This document shows positions 39,506 to 50,187 of a stretch of 64,000 nt of DNA, in pieces. Both the position numbers and the translations under genes were made by a program. This DNA is from Jatrophihabitans_A lederbergiae (GTDB taxonomy: Bacteria > Actinomycetota > Actinomycetes > Mycobacteriales > Jatrophihabitantaceae), in contig NZ_JAVREH010000002.1 of NCBI RefSeq assembly GCF_031845305.1, positions 62,001-126,000 of the forward strand, written 5' to 3'. Within the stretch, counting starts at the first letter, position 1; each line of letters begins with the position of its first letter. The notes under the pieces were generated by a model. That model did not search any database. It worked only from the letters and a program-made list of their open reading frames with translations, and had not been told where the DNA came from.

Positions 39506-39559
39506 GCGGGTTGGTATGCCGTCTGGCCGCCATGGTGGCCGCACGGCATACCAACCCGC
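39506..39559. repeat. 17-bp perfect inverted repeat between rpoC and csp
   Basis: GCGGGTTGGTATGCCGT (39506-39522) is repeated inverted at 39543-39559 around a 20-base loop that is itself dyad-symmetric (GGCCGCC...GGTGGCC). It may be a second bidirectional terminator or a remnant of a small mobile repeat. No transposase is adjacent. Confidence 0.7.
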
Positions 39560-39578
39560 GGCGACCAGCTCCGGAAAC

Positions 39579-39618
39579 GACAGAAGGGCCGCACCCCGCG
39601 GGGTACGACCCTTCTGTC
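39579..39618 (-). terminator. Terminator hairpin of the cold-shock gene
   Basis: GACAGAAGGG and CCCTTCTGTC (39609-39618) form a 10-bp stem, with an inner ACCCC/GGGGT pairing. It starts about 11 bases beyond the csp stop when read on the minus strand. Confidence 0.65.
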
Positions 39619-39629
39619 AAGCGTGAGGC

Positions 39630-39833
39630 TTACAGCGGGCGAACGTTCTCCGCCTGCGGGCCCTTCTGGCCCTGAGTGGTCTCGAACTCGACGCGCTGGT
39701 TCTCATCCAGGCTGCGGTAGCCATCGCTGGCGATCGCTGAGTAGTGGACGAAAACGTCCGGTCCGTCGCCGTCCGGAGCGATGAAGCCGAAGCCCTTTTC
39801 GCTGTTGAACCACTTGACGGTTCCCTGTGCCAT
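39630..39833 (-). CDS. Cold-shock protein (CspA family)
   Basis: A 67-residue single cold-shock domain that binds single-stranded RNA/DNA. RNP1 (KGFGFIAP) and RNP2 (VFVHYSAI) are intact, and the protein starts MAQGTVKWFNSEKGFG as in most actinobacterial Csps. ATG 39833 has AAGGAG 7 bases upstream; a longer open frame through the leader is not coding. The long structured leader with a terminator-like hairpin suggests RNA-level control. Confidence 0.96.
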   Translation of the reverse strand: MAQGTVKWFNSEKGFGFIAPDGDGPDVFVHYSAIASDGYRSLDENQRVEFETTQGQKGPQAENVRPL

Positions 39834-39912
39834 GTCTTTCTCCTTGCTAAATGCGGTTCGAAGGGCACACCGTGTGACCTCCGGGTTGTCGTTAGTCGCC
39901 CCGCCGTTCAGC

Positions 39913-39955
39913 TGGGGTAAAACAAAACGCCCGCTGCGAGCAACCCGCGGGCGTT
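39913..39955 (-). promoter_or_regulatory. Attenuator-like hairpin with U-tract in the csp leader
   Basis: Read on the minus strand, AACGCCCGC (39955-39947) pairs with GCGGGCGTT (39934-39926) with a 12-base loop, followed by TTGTTTTA. This is a classic intrinsic-terminator shape about 95 bases upstream of the csp ATG. No gene ends nearby on this strand, so premature termination relieved by cold or by Csp binding is likely. The interval 39956-40099 should hold the csp promoter. Confidence 0.6.
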
Positions 39956-40099
39956 CAAAGAAACGATCGTGGAACACTGCAACTACAACCAGGGAAAACC
40001 GTAGCACGGATAGCCGGGAGCTGTGCAACTTCCATGTGCCAGAGTCGCGATTCTGTGGCGGGCACCCTGATACAGCCGTGCAATCCGGGCCTTCCACAG

Positions 40100-40268
40100 T
40101 CATGGCACGATCTGGATCTTGCGTCCGATCCCGGCCGCGAACCGCTCCGCAGCGACCGAATAGTCAGCCAGCGGCAGCCGATCGGAGATGAAGACGGCCG
40201 GATCGATCACGCCATCGGCGAACAGCTGCGGCACGCGTTCGTGTACGACTTTCCCGACGACAGCGACA
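40100..40268 (-). pseudogene. 3' remnant of a zinc-type alcohol dehydrogenase gene
   Basis: On the minus strand the last 45-56 codons of a medium-chain dehydrogenase survive: FADGVIDPAVFISDRLPL, then FAAGIGRKIQIVP and a stop at 40100. This matches the usual MDR C-terminus (region before the stop, binding the nicotinamide domain edge). A stop codon interrupts the frame upstream at about 40268 and no Rossmann domain or zinc ligands remain. The break point abuts the SorC-like remnant, consistent with a deletion that joined two gene ends. Confidence 0.6.
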
Positions 40269-40869
40269 GTTCATTGCGCCAGCGGCTGGGCGAGGCCGCC
40301 GGTGAAGCGATCGCCGATCACGTCCGAGGCCTCGGACGTGATCGGCATCGCCTGGTCGCGCGGTCTGTCCGGATTGGCGCGCAGCCTGACCACCTTTCCG
40401 GCCTGCTCCATCGTGCAGATGACCGGTGCGCTGTCCCGGCCCGGCGGCGATGACCTGCTCGACCTGGTACGGGCAGCGACCCGGATCGGTGACCATCGCG
40501 ATGGTGGGTATCGGATGCTGGGCACCCGGGCTGTCCAGCATCTATGACGCTCTGGACGTCGAGGACCGAGAGAGCGTGAGCGCGTGGGGCGTGCGTGCGG
40601 AGGTATCGGGGGTATTTCTGGACGAGGGCGGAATCGCTCGCCAAACTGCCCTGGACGAGAGGATGATTGTGACTCGGGCGCGAGTGCTGACCGGCATTCC
40701 GACGGTTCTCGCAGTTGCCTACGGAACAGCGAAGAGCCGGGCGGTCTGGTCGGCGCTGAACGGAGGTGTGGTGAATGGGCTCATCACCCATGCCAGCCTC
40801 GCCAGGGCAGTTCTCGACATGCCACGGTCAGCCGGCGCACCGGCCCTGGAGCGAGTGGCGCCTAGTTGA
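40225..40869 (+). pseudogene. Frameshifted remnant of a SorC/DeoR-type sugar-responsive regulator
   Basis: Three consecutive frames each carry a piece of the SorC sugar-binding domain. First is FPDDSDSSLRQRLGEAAGEA (about 40250-40325). Next comes SDVIGIAWSRGLSG through VQMTGALSRPGGDDLLDLVR (about 40332-40475). Third is VGIGCWAPGLSSIYDAL through GGVVNGLITHASLARAVL (about 40495-40825). The N-terminal helix-turn-helix is missing, and roughly 50 residues normally between pieces two and three are absent. The first shift lies at the centre of the 34-bp palindrome. The gene is broken. Confidence 0.65.
40313..40346. repeat. 34-bp perfect palindrome inside the regulator remnant
   Basis: GCCGATCACGTCCGAGG (40313-40329) is followed at once by its exact reverse complement (40330-40346), with no spacer. 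Flanking GCGAT/ATCGC extends the pairing across one bulged base. Such a spacerless dyad can arise by template switching or end joining and coincides with a frameshift. Confidence 0.85.
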
Positions 40870-40873
40870 GCCG

Positions 40874-41671
40874 TTGAGCCCGCTCGGGCGGCCGGTGTCA
40901 CTCGGCGGTGGAGTTGCCAACCGTGGCCAGGTCTTCCGGCTCGGCGCCGCCGTGCGCCGACCGGTCACCCCGCACAGCCCTGCTACCCACGCGCTGCTGC
41001 GTCACCTGAGCCGCGCGGGCTTCGACGGCGCGCCCAGGTTGCTGTCCGCCGACGACCGAATGGAAATGCTGTCCTGGATTCCCGGGGTCGCCGCCCGCAA
41101 CCCGCTGCCAGGCTGGTCCCTCAGTGACGCCAGCCTGGTCAGCGTGGCCGTTCTGGTCCGCCGCTTCCATGACGCGGTGCGGGGCTTCGACGGGGGCCCG
41201 CACCACTGGCCCCGGCCGGTGCCGCCGGCGTACAGCGACGGACTGGTCGGTCACAACGATCTGCACCCCGGCAATATCGTGTTCGACGGGGAGCGGGCGG
41301 TGGGCTTGATCGACTTCGACCTTGCCGGTCCCAGCGGCGTGGTGTGGGACCTGGCCACCGTCGCGCGGTGCTGGTGCCCACTGGTTGCCGACGCCGACCT
41401 CCCGGACGGCTTCGTGCAGGGGCCTGAGCGGCGCTACGACCGGCTGGTGATGCTGCTCGACGCCTACGGCCTCAACCGGGCGGGGCGCGTCGCGGTGGCC
41501 GAGTCTCTGGTGGACAACCACGACTGGACCTACCGGATCGTCACCGACGCGGCCAGCGCGGGACACCCGGGGTTCCGCGAGTATTGGGCGGGTGTGGCGG
41601 CGAGAACCAGCCGCGCGAGGCAGTGGGCGGTCGACCACCAGGCGGAATTGATCAAGGCCGTCCGGCGCTAG
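40874..41671 (+). CDS. Aminoglycoside-phosphotransferase-like kinase (APH family)
   Basis: A protein-kinase-fold small-molecule kinase of about 265 residues. The catalytic loop HNDLHPGNIVF (Brenner motif with the catalytic Asp) and the metal-binding LIDFDLAGPSG are intact, so it should be active. The substrate is unknown; most genomic members are not antibiotic-resistance enzymes. The start is uncertain: TTG 40874 or GTG 40895 fit the family N-terminus (SLGGGVANRGQVFRLG), and the open frame extends upstream into the regulator remnant, which I do not accept as coding. It follows decayed genes but keeps typical codon use. Confidence 0.75.
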   Translation: MSPLGRPVSLGGGVANRGQVFRLGAAVRRPVTPHSPATHALLRHLSRAGFDGAPRLLSADDRMEMLSWIPGVAARNPLPGWSLSDASLVSVAVLVRRFHDAVRGFDGGPHHWPRPVPPAYSDGLVGHNDLHPGNIVFDGERAVGLIDFDLAGPSGVVWDLATVARCWCPLVADADLPDGFVQGPERRYDRLVMLLDAYGLNRAGRVAVAESLVDNHDWTYRIVTDAASAGHPGFREYWAGVAARTSRARQWAVDHQAELIKAVRR

Positions 41672-41704
41672 ACTGATTCCGTACGGCCGGTTGCTTGCCC
41701 GATT

Positions 41705-41732
41705 TTGATACCAGGGCGGGCACCGGTATTGT
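41705..41732 (+). promoter_or_regulatory. Putative str-operon promoter
   Basis: TTGATA (41705-41710) and TATTGT (41727-41732) are spaced by 16 bases. Transcription from about 41739 would give rpsL a leader of about 275 bases that begins with the hairpin at 41743. No gene is seen in 41672-42014. Confidence 0.45.
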
Positions 41733-41742
41733 TTGACCTTGT

Positions 41743-41763
41743 GCCCGGAGCCTCCGGGCGTTT
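41743..41763 (+). terminator. Hairpin with short T-run upstream of rpsL
   Basis: GCCCGGA-GCC-TCCGGGC (7-bp stem, 3-base loop) followed by GTTT. It could end the phosphotransferase transcript or, if the promoter at 41705 is used, sit at the 5' end of the str leader. Confidence 0.5.
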
Positions 41764-42014
41764 ACCCGTGTCCGTCGCGGGCGGCTGCTGGTCCACGAGC
41801 CGCTGACGAACCGGGGCCATCCGGTGAAGCTGGCGAGATTCTCGCTGGAAGACCCTGGGACTGGGCGACACGCCCGACCTCGGGGACCGGAGGGTGACAA
41901 CAGCAGAGCAGACACGTTGCCGGGCAGAGACTGTCGGACGTCGCTGGGATCGAGCCAGCGCGCCGAGCCTCTACCTTCGACGTACCGCAGACGAATGAGG
42001 AGATTGCAGGCCGC

Positions 42015-42389
42015 ATGCCTACGATCCAGCAACTGGTCCGCAAGGGCCGGCAGGACAAGATCGGGAAGACCAAGACCCCGGCGCTGAAAGGCTCTCCGCA
42101 GCGACGTGGTGTCTGCACGCGTGTCTATACGACCACGCCCAAGAAGCCGAACTCTGCGTTGCGCAAGGTGGCGCGCGTCCGGCTTACCAGTGGCATCGAG
42201 GTCACCGCGTACATCCCCGGGGTCGGTCACAACCTGCAGGAGCACTCGATCGTGCTTGTGCGTGGCGGCCGTGTGAAGGACCTGCCCGGTGTTCGTTACA
42301 AGATCATTCGTGGCTCGCTGGACACCCAGGGTGTCCGCAGCCGCAAGCAGTCGCGTAGCCGCTACGGCGCGAAGAAGGAGAAGAGCTAA
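42015..42389 (+). CDS. rpsL: 30S ribosomal protein S12
   Basis: A 124-residue decoding-centre protein. Lys43 in TPKKPNS and the VKDLPGVRYK segment (Lys88 region) are wild type, so no ribosomal streptomycin-resistance change is visible. N-terminus MPTIQQLVRKGRQDK is canonical. ATG 42015 follows GAGGAGA at some distance. The TAA stop shares its last A with the rpsG ATG. Confidence 0.98.
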   Translation: MPTIQQLVRKGRQDKIGKTKTPALKGSPQRRGVCTRVYTTTPKKPNSALRKVARVRLTSGIEVTAYIPGVGHNLQEHSIVLVRGGRVKDLPGVRYKIIRGSLDTQGVRSRKQSRSRYGAKKEKS

Positions 42390-42859
42390 TGCCTCGTAAG
42401 GGCCCGCCTCCGCGTCGTCCCCTCGTGGTCGACCCGGTGTACGCTTCGCCGCTGGTCACTCAGCTGGTCAACAAGATCCTGATCGCCGGCAAGCGGTCGA
42501 CCGCCGAGAGCATCGTCTACGGCGCCCTCGAGGGCTGCCGCGAGAAGAACGGCACCGACCCGGTTGTCACCCTCAAGCGCGCGCTGGACAACGTCAAGCC
42601 GACGCTGGAGGTGCGTAGCCGCCGCGTAGGTGGCGCGACCTACCAGGTTCCGGTCGAGGTCCGCACTCCTCGCCAGACCACTCTCGCGTTGCGGTGGCTG
42701 GTGGGCTACTCCCGCGCCCGTCGCGAGAAGACGATGACCGAGCGTCTGATGAACGAATTGCTCGACGCGAGCAACGGCCTCGGCGCCAGCGTCAAGCGTC
42801 GTGAGGACACCCACAAGATGGCCGAGTCGAACAAGGCCTTCGCGCACTACCGCTGGTAG
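42389..42859 (+). CDS. rpsG: 30S ribosomal protein S7
   Basis: A 156-residue head protein that binds the 3' major domain of 16S rRNA and lines the E site. MPRKGPPPRRPLVVDPVYASPLV is the actinobacterial N-terminus; VGGATYQVPVEVRTPRQTTLALRWL-type core and C-terminal KMAESNKAFAHYRW are conserved. It overlaps rpsL by one base (TAATG). The 121-base gap before fusA shows no hairpin or gene. Confidence 0.98.
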   Translation: MPRKGPPPRRPLVVDPVYASPLVTQLVNKILIAGKRSTAESIVYGALEGCREKNGTDPVVTLKRALDNVKPTLEVRSRRVGGATYQVPVEVRTPRQTTLALRWLVGYSRARREKTMTERLMNELLDASNGLGASVKRREDTHKMAESNKAFAHYRW

Positions 42860-42980
42860 CGCGTCGCGCTGGGAACAGCGCGCACCTGGCCAGTAGTTGA
42901 ACGAAGCAAGTAGTTAAACCAAGCAGACCCGATCAGTCGACCGGGGCAGCGAATCGGTTCAGCAATCAGACGAAGAAGGA

Positions 42981-45080
<2,100 letters not shown>

Positions 45081-45161
45081 TCGGGTGTCACCCGGTACCA
45101 CCAGCATTACCTCCAAGACCAACTAGACGGCAACAGCCCGACCAAAGAAAGAGGAAACACA

Positions 45162-46358
<1,197 letters not shown>

Positions 46359-46373
46359 GACAGCTCCGTGACG

Positions 46374-46403
46374 GGGCGGCCGGGTGTTCCCACCTGGCCG
46401 CCC
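46374..46403 (+). terminator. tuf terminator hairpin
   Basis: GGGCGGCCGGGTG (46374-46386), loop TTCC, CACCTGGCCGCCC (46391-46403): 13 pairs with one G-U, 15 bases after the tuf stop. The 130 bases that follow should contain the S10 promoter; no clear elements are seen. Confidence 0.8.
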
Positions 46404-46532
46404 TGGTACGGAAACGGCTTGACCGCTTCGGCCCGTCCTACGGACCGCGAGCTTGAACCTGTAGCACCAGATCGACTTAGTGCGAGCGCTGGCGCGAGCA
46501 CCATTCACCACAGTGAGGACGAGAAAGCCACT

Positions 46533-46838
46533 ATGGCTGGACAAAAGATCCGCATTCGGCTCAAGGCCTATGACCACGAGGCCATTGACGCCAGCGCGCG
46601 CAAGATCGTCGAGACCGTGACGCGCACCGGCGCTCGCGTCGTCGGTCCGGTACCGCTGCCGACGGAGAAGAACGTGTACTGCGTCATCCGGTCGCCGCAC
46701 AAGTACAAGGACAGTCGCGAGCACTTCGAGATGCGGACCCACAAGCGTCTCATCGACATTCTCGACCCGACGCCGAAGACGGTGGACGCGCTCATGCGCA
46801 TCGATCTGCCGGCCAGCGTCGACGTCAACATCCAGTAG
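46533..46838 (+). CDS. rpsJ: 30S ribosomal protein S10
   Basis: A 101-residue head protein and NusB-partner (NusE) in antitermination. MAGQKIRIRLKAYDHEAID and RTHKRLIDILDPTPKTVDALM are canonical. ATG 46533 is the start; a longer frame runs upstream through the tuf terminator and is rejected. It is the first gene of the S10 operon. Confidence 0.98.
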   Translation: MAGQKIRIRLKAYDHEAIDASARKIVETVTRTGARVVGPVPLPTEKNVYCVIRSPHKYKDSREHFEMRTHKRLIDILDPTPKTVDALMRIDLPASVDVNIQ

Positions 46839-46862
46839 CACCGGTTAGCGAGAATAAAAACC

Positions 46863-47528
46863 ATGACTAATCAGAGCAGAGCCACCCGAGGCATTCTGGG
46901 CGAGAAGCTCGGCATGACCCAGGTCTTCGACGCGAACAACCGGGTCGTCCCGGTCACCGTCGTGAAGGCGGGGCCGTGTGTGGTGACCCAGATCCGGACC
47001 CAGGAGAAGGACGGCTATACGGCTGTCCAGATCGCCTACGGCCAGATCGATCCGCGCAAGGTGACCAAGCCGCTGGCCGGTCACTTCCAGGCTGCCGGCG
47101 TCACGCCACGGCGCCACGTGATCGAGCTGCGGACCTCGTCCATCGAGGGCTACGAGGTCGGACAGGAGTTCGGCGCGGACGTCTTCACCGATGGTGCGTC
47201 GGTCGACGTCACGGGCACGACCAAGGGCAAGGGCACCGCCGGCGTCATGAAGCGTCACGGCTTCCACGGCGTGTCCGCCTCCCACGGCTCCCACCGCAAC
47301 CACCGCAAGCCTGGCTCGATCGGCGGCTGTTCCACGCCCGGTCGCGTGTTCAAGGGCATGCGGATGGCCGGTCGGATGGGTGTCGACAAGCAGACAACGC
47401 AGAGCCTGCGGGTCGTCAGGGTCGACCTCGAGCGTGGCTTGCTGCTCATCGAGGGTGCCGTTCCCGGATCCAAGGGAAGCATCGTTGTCGTACGTAACGC
47501 CGTCAAGTCCGCGGCGAAGGAGGCGTGA
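46863..47528 (+). CDS. rplC: 50S ribosomal protein L3
   Basis: A 221-residue early-assembly protein near the peptidyl transferase centre. ILGEKLGMTQVF at the N-terminus and the loop region HGSHRNHRKPGSIGGCSTPGRVFKG, which reaches towards the active site, are intact. It starts at ATG 46863, 24 bases after rpsJ. Confidence 0.98.
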   Translation: MTNQSRATRGILGEKLGMTQVFDANNRVVPVTVVKAGPCVVTQIRTQEKDGYTAVQIAYGQIDPRKVTKPLAGHFQAAGVTPRRHVIELRTSSIEGYEVGQEFGADVFTDGASVDVTGTTKGKGTAGVMKRHGFHGVSASHGSHRNHRKPGSIGGCSTPGRVFKGMRMAGRMGVDKQTTQSLRVVRVDLERGLLLIEGAVPGSKGSIVVVRNAVKSAAKEA

Positions 47529-47533
47529 TCCCC

Positions 47534-48253
47534 ATGTCGTTGACCATTGATGTCGTCCACCCCGTGGATTCCGACGCGCAGCCGACCTCTGTCGAGCTGC
47601 CCGCCGAGATCTTCGATGTGCCCACGAACATCGCGCTGATCCACCAGGTCGTCGTCGCACAGCTCGCCGCCGCGCGCCAGGGCACCGCGTCGACCAAGAC
47701 CCGCGGTGAGGTTCGCGGTGGCGGCAAGAAGCCGTACCGCCAGAAGGGCACCGGCCGCGCCCGCCAGGGATCGCTGCGTGCGCCTCAGTTCGCCGGCGGT
47801 GGCGTCGTGCACGGGCCGCAGCCGCGCAAGTACGACCAGCGGACGCCCAAGAAGATGAAGGCGGCCGCACTGCGCGGTGCGCTTTCGGACCGGGCGCGCT
47901 TCGGTCGGGTGCACGTGGCCTCTGCCCTGCTCAGCGGTGACGCGCCTTCCACGAAGTCGGTCACGGCCTCGCTGGCCTCGATCAGCACCGCGAAGAACAT
48001 CCTCGTGGTCGTCGAGCGTTCGGACGAGCTGAGCTGGAAGAGCCTGCGCAACGTCTCGGGCATCCACGTCCTCGAGCCGGGCCAGCTCAACACCTACGAC
48101 GTCCTGATCTCCGACGACGTGGTCTTCACCCTTGACGCGCTGCAGACGTTCCTGGCCGGACCGGCCAGCGGCAAGTCGAGTAAGGGAGCCGCCAGTTCGG
48201 CCGAGCTGTCCGACAGCGTCGAGGGCGCGGCAACCGAAGAGGATACGAACTGA
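47534..48253 (+). CDS. rplD: 50S ribosomal protein L4
   Basis: A 239-residue exit-tunnel protein. The extended loop KTRGEVRGGGKKPYRQKGTG and RQGSLRAPQFAGGGVVHGP are conserved; the C-terminus has an extra Ser/Glu-rich tail of about 25 residues. ATG 47534 has AAGGAGG 10 bases upstream. In-frame GTG 47525, overlapping the rplC stop, is so close to that site that it is less likely. The stop overlaps the rplW ATG. Confidence 0.96.
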   Translation: MSLTIDVVHPVDSDAQPTSVELPAEIFDVPTNIALIHQVVVAQLAAARQGTASTKTRGEVRGGGKKPYRQKGTGRARQGSLRAPQFAGGGVVHGPQPRKYDQRTPKKMKAAALRGALSDRARFGRVHVASALLSGDAPSTKSVTASLASISTAKNILVVVERSDELSWKSLRNVSGIHVLEPGQLNTYDVLISDDVVFTLDALQTFLAGPASGKSSKGAASSAELSDSVEGAATEEDTN

Positions 48254-48549
48254 TGTTTGACGATCACCGCGACGTGCTGATCGCTCCGGTTATCTCGGAG
48301 AAGAGCTACGGCCTGCTGGACCAGAACAAGTACACCTTCGACGTCCACCCGGACGCCAACAAGACGCAGATCAAGATCGCTGTCGAGAAGGTTTTCAACG
48401 TCAAGGTAACGGACGTGAACACTCTCAATCGCCAGGGCAAGCGCAAGCGGACCCGATTCGGATACGGCACGCGCAAGAGCATCAAGCGTGCCGTTGTCAC
48501 CCTCCGTGAGGGCGACCGTATCGAGGTCTTCGGCGGACCTGCGGCCTAG
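48253..48549 (+). CDS. rplW: 50S ribosomal protein L23
   Basis: A 98-residue protein at the tunnel exit that docks trigger factor and SRP. DVLIAPVISEKSYGLLDQNKYTF and VNTLNRQGKRKRTRFGYGTR are family signatures. It overlaps rplD by one base (TGATG). Confidence 0.98.
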   Translation: MFDDHRDVLIAPVISEKSYGLLDQNKYTFDVHPDANKTQIKIAVEKVFNVKVTDVNTLNRQGKRKRTRFGYGTRKSIKRAVVTLREGDRIEVFGGPAA

Positions 48550-48578
48550 CGGGATACGGGACAGGAACGGACTTAGAT

Positions 48579-49412
48579 ATGGGTATCCGCAAGTACAAGC
48601 CGACAACGCCTGGTCGTCGTGGCTCCAGTGTCGCCGACTTCGTCGAGGTCACCAGGACCACGCCGGAGAAGTCGTTGGTGCGGCCGCTGCACAACAAGGG
48701 CGGTCGTAACAACACCGGACGCATCACCACCCGCCACCAGGGTGGTGGCCACAAGCGCGCGTACCGGGTCATCGACTTCCGTCGCAACGACAAGGACGGC
48801 GTGCCCGCCAAGGTCGCGCACATCGAGTACGACCCGAACCGCACCGCTCGTATCGCGCTGCTGCACTACGCCGATGGCGAGAAGCGCTACATCCTCGCGC
48901 CCCGTGCGTTGAAGCAGGGCGACGCGATCGAGAATGGTCCCGGCGCTGACATCAAGCCCGGCAACGCGCTGCCGCTGCGCAACATCCCGGTCGGTACCAC
49001 GGTGCACGCTATCGAGTTGCGTCCCGGCGGTGGTGCGAAGATCGCCCGCTCGGCCGGCGCCAGCGTGCAATTGGTTGCCAAGGACGGACCGTTCGCGCAG
49101 TTGCGGATGCCCTCCGGTGAGATCCGCAACGTCGACGTCCGCTGCCGCGCCACCGTCGGCGAGGTCGGTAACGCCGAGCAGAGCAACATCAACTGGGGCA
49201 AGGCCGGCCGGATGCGCTGGAAGGGCAAGCGCCCGACCGTCCGTGGTGTCGCCATGAACCCGGTTGACCACCCGCACGGTGGTGGTGAGGGCAAGACGTC
49301 CGGTGGACGTCACCCGGTGAACCCGGCCGGTAAGCCCGAGGGCCGTACCCGCACCCGCAAGGCGAGCGACGCGCTCATCGTCCGCCGCCGCAAGACCAAC
49401 AAGAAGCGTTAG
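48579..49412 (+). CDS. rplB: 50S ribosomal protein L2
   Basis: A 277-residue protein essential for subunit joining and peptidyl transfer. MGIRKYKPTTPGRRGSSV, the RNA-binding GRNNTGRITTRHQGGGHKR and the C-terminal MNPVDHPHGGGEGKTSGGRHPV (with the conserved His) are present. It begins 29 bases after rplW. Confidence 0.98.
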   Translation: MGIRKYKPTTPGRRGSSVADFVEVTRTTPEKSLVRPLHNKGGRNNTGRITTRHQGGGHKRAYRVIDFRRNDKDGVPAKVAHIEYDPNRTARIALLHYADGEKRYILAPRALKQGDAIENGPGADIKPGNALPLRNIPVGTTVHAIELRPGGGAKIARSAGASVQLVAKDGPFAQLRMPSGEIRNVDVRCRATVGEVGNAEQSNINWGKAGRMRWKGKRPTVRGVAMNPVDHPHGGGEGKTSGGRHPVNPAGKPEGRTRTRKASDALIVRRRKTNKKR

Positions 49413-49423
49413 GACCAGCAGCC

Positions 49424-49702
49424 ATGCCTCGCTCGCTCAAGAAGGGCCCGTTCGTCGACGACCACCTGCTCAAGAAGGTGGATGTTCAGAACGACAAGGG
49501 CAGTAAGAACGTGATCAAGACCTGGTCGCGTCGTTCGACGATCATCCCGGACATGCTCGGCCACACCATCGCGGTGCACGACGGTCGCAAGCACGTCCCG
49601 GTCTTCGTGACCGAGGGCATGGTCGGGCACAAGCTCGGCGAGTTCGCGCCCACTCGGACGTTCCGAGGCCACATCAAGGACGACCGCCGGTCCCGCCGGT
49701 AG
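49424..49702 (+). CDS. rpsS: 30S ribosomal protein S19
   Basis: A 92-residue head protein that contacts the A-site finger. MPRSLKKGPFVDDHLLKKVD and GHKLGEFAPTRTFRGHIKDD are canonical. Eleven bases separate it from rplB; a 62-base gap without recognisable structure precedes rplV. Confidence 0.98.
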   Translation: MPRSLKKGPFVDDHLLKKVDVQNDKGSKNVIKTWSRRSTIIPDMLGHTIAVHDGRKHVPVFVTEGMVGHKLGEFAPTRTFRGHIKDDRRSRR

Positions 49703-49764
49703 TTCTCCCGCCACATCGTCAGATTCAAGACCGAACACACCAGCAGATTTAAGGGATATCGCAG

Positions 49765-50187
49765 ATGGCAGCCAACGAACCCGACGCAGATGTGCGTACC
49801 GCCTTCGCGCGGGCGTCGCAGGTCAACGTCACGCCTATGAAGGCGCGTCGCGTCATTGACCTGATTCGCAACAAGCCGGCCTCGGACGCGCTCGCGGTGT
49901 TGAAGTTCGCCCCGCAGGCGGCATCCGAGCCGGTGGCGAAGGTTCTCGCCTCCGCGATCGCCAACGCTGAGAACAACTTCGACCTCGACCCGGAGACGCT
50001 GATCGTGTCGCGCGCCTTCGTCGACGAGGGACCGACCCTCAAGCGGTTCCAACCGCGTGCGCAGGGTCGGGCCTACCGAATCCGCAAGCGGACCAGCCAC
50101 ATCACCATCGAGGTCGAGAGCGTGGAAAGGGCAGCGCGAACCGTTCCGTCTGCTCGTAACGCTGGCAAGAAGGGGAGCACCCGCTAA
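49765..50187 (+). CDS. rplV: 50S ribosomal protein L22
   Basis: A 140-residue tunnel-constriction protein. The N-terminal ASQVNVTPMKARRVIDLIRNKP and the hairpin-tip region RFQPRAQGRAYRIRKRTSHITI are conserved, with no macrolide-resistance type deletion visible. A short Arg/Ser-rich tail extends it. The stop shares an A with the rpsC ATG (TAATG). Confidence 0.97.
   Translation: MAANEPDADVRTAFARASQVNVTPMKARRVIDLIRNKPASDALAVLKFAPQAASEPVAKVLASAIANAENNFDLDPETLIVSRAFVDEGPTLKRFQPRAQGRAYRIRKRTSHITIEVESVERAARTVPSARNAGKKGSTR

Noticed and set aside
39506..39559. Inverted repeat considered as insertion-sequence ends
   Set aside because: Only 20 bases separate the arms and no transposase or target duplication is visible; kept as an unexplained inverted repeat.
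40775..40873. N-terminal extension of the phosphotransferase upstream of about 40874
   Set aside because: It overlaps the SorC remnant in another frame and has no similarity to the family N-terminus; the conserved part starts at about SLGGGVANRG.
42860..42980. Coupling mini-ORF between rpsG and fusA
   Set aside because: A TGA overlaps the second fusA ATG, but the frame upstream contains no start codon before the previous stop.
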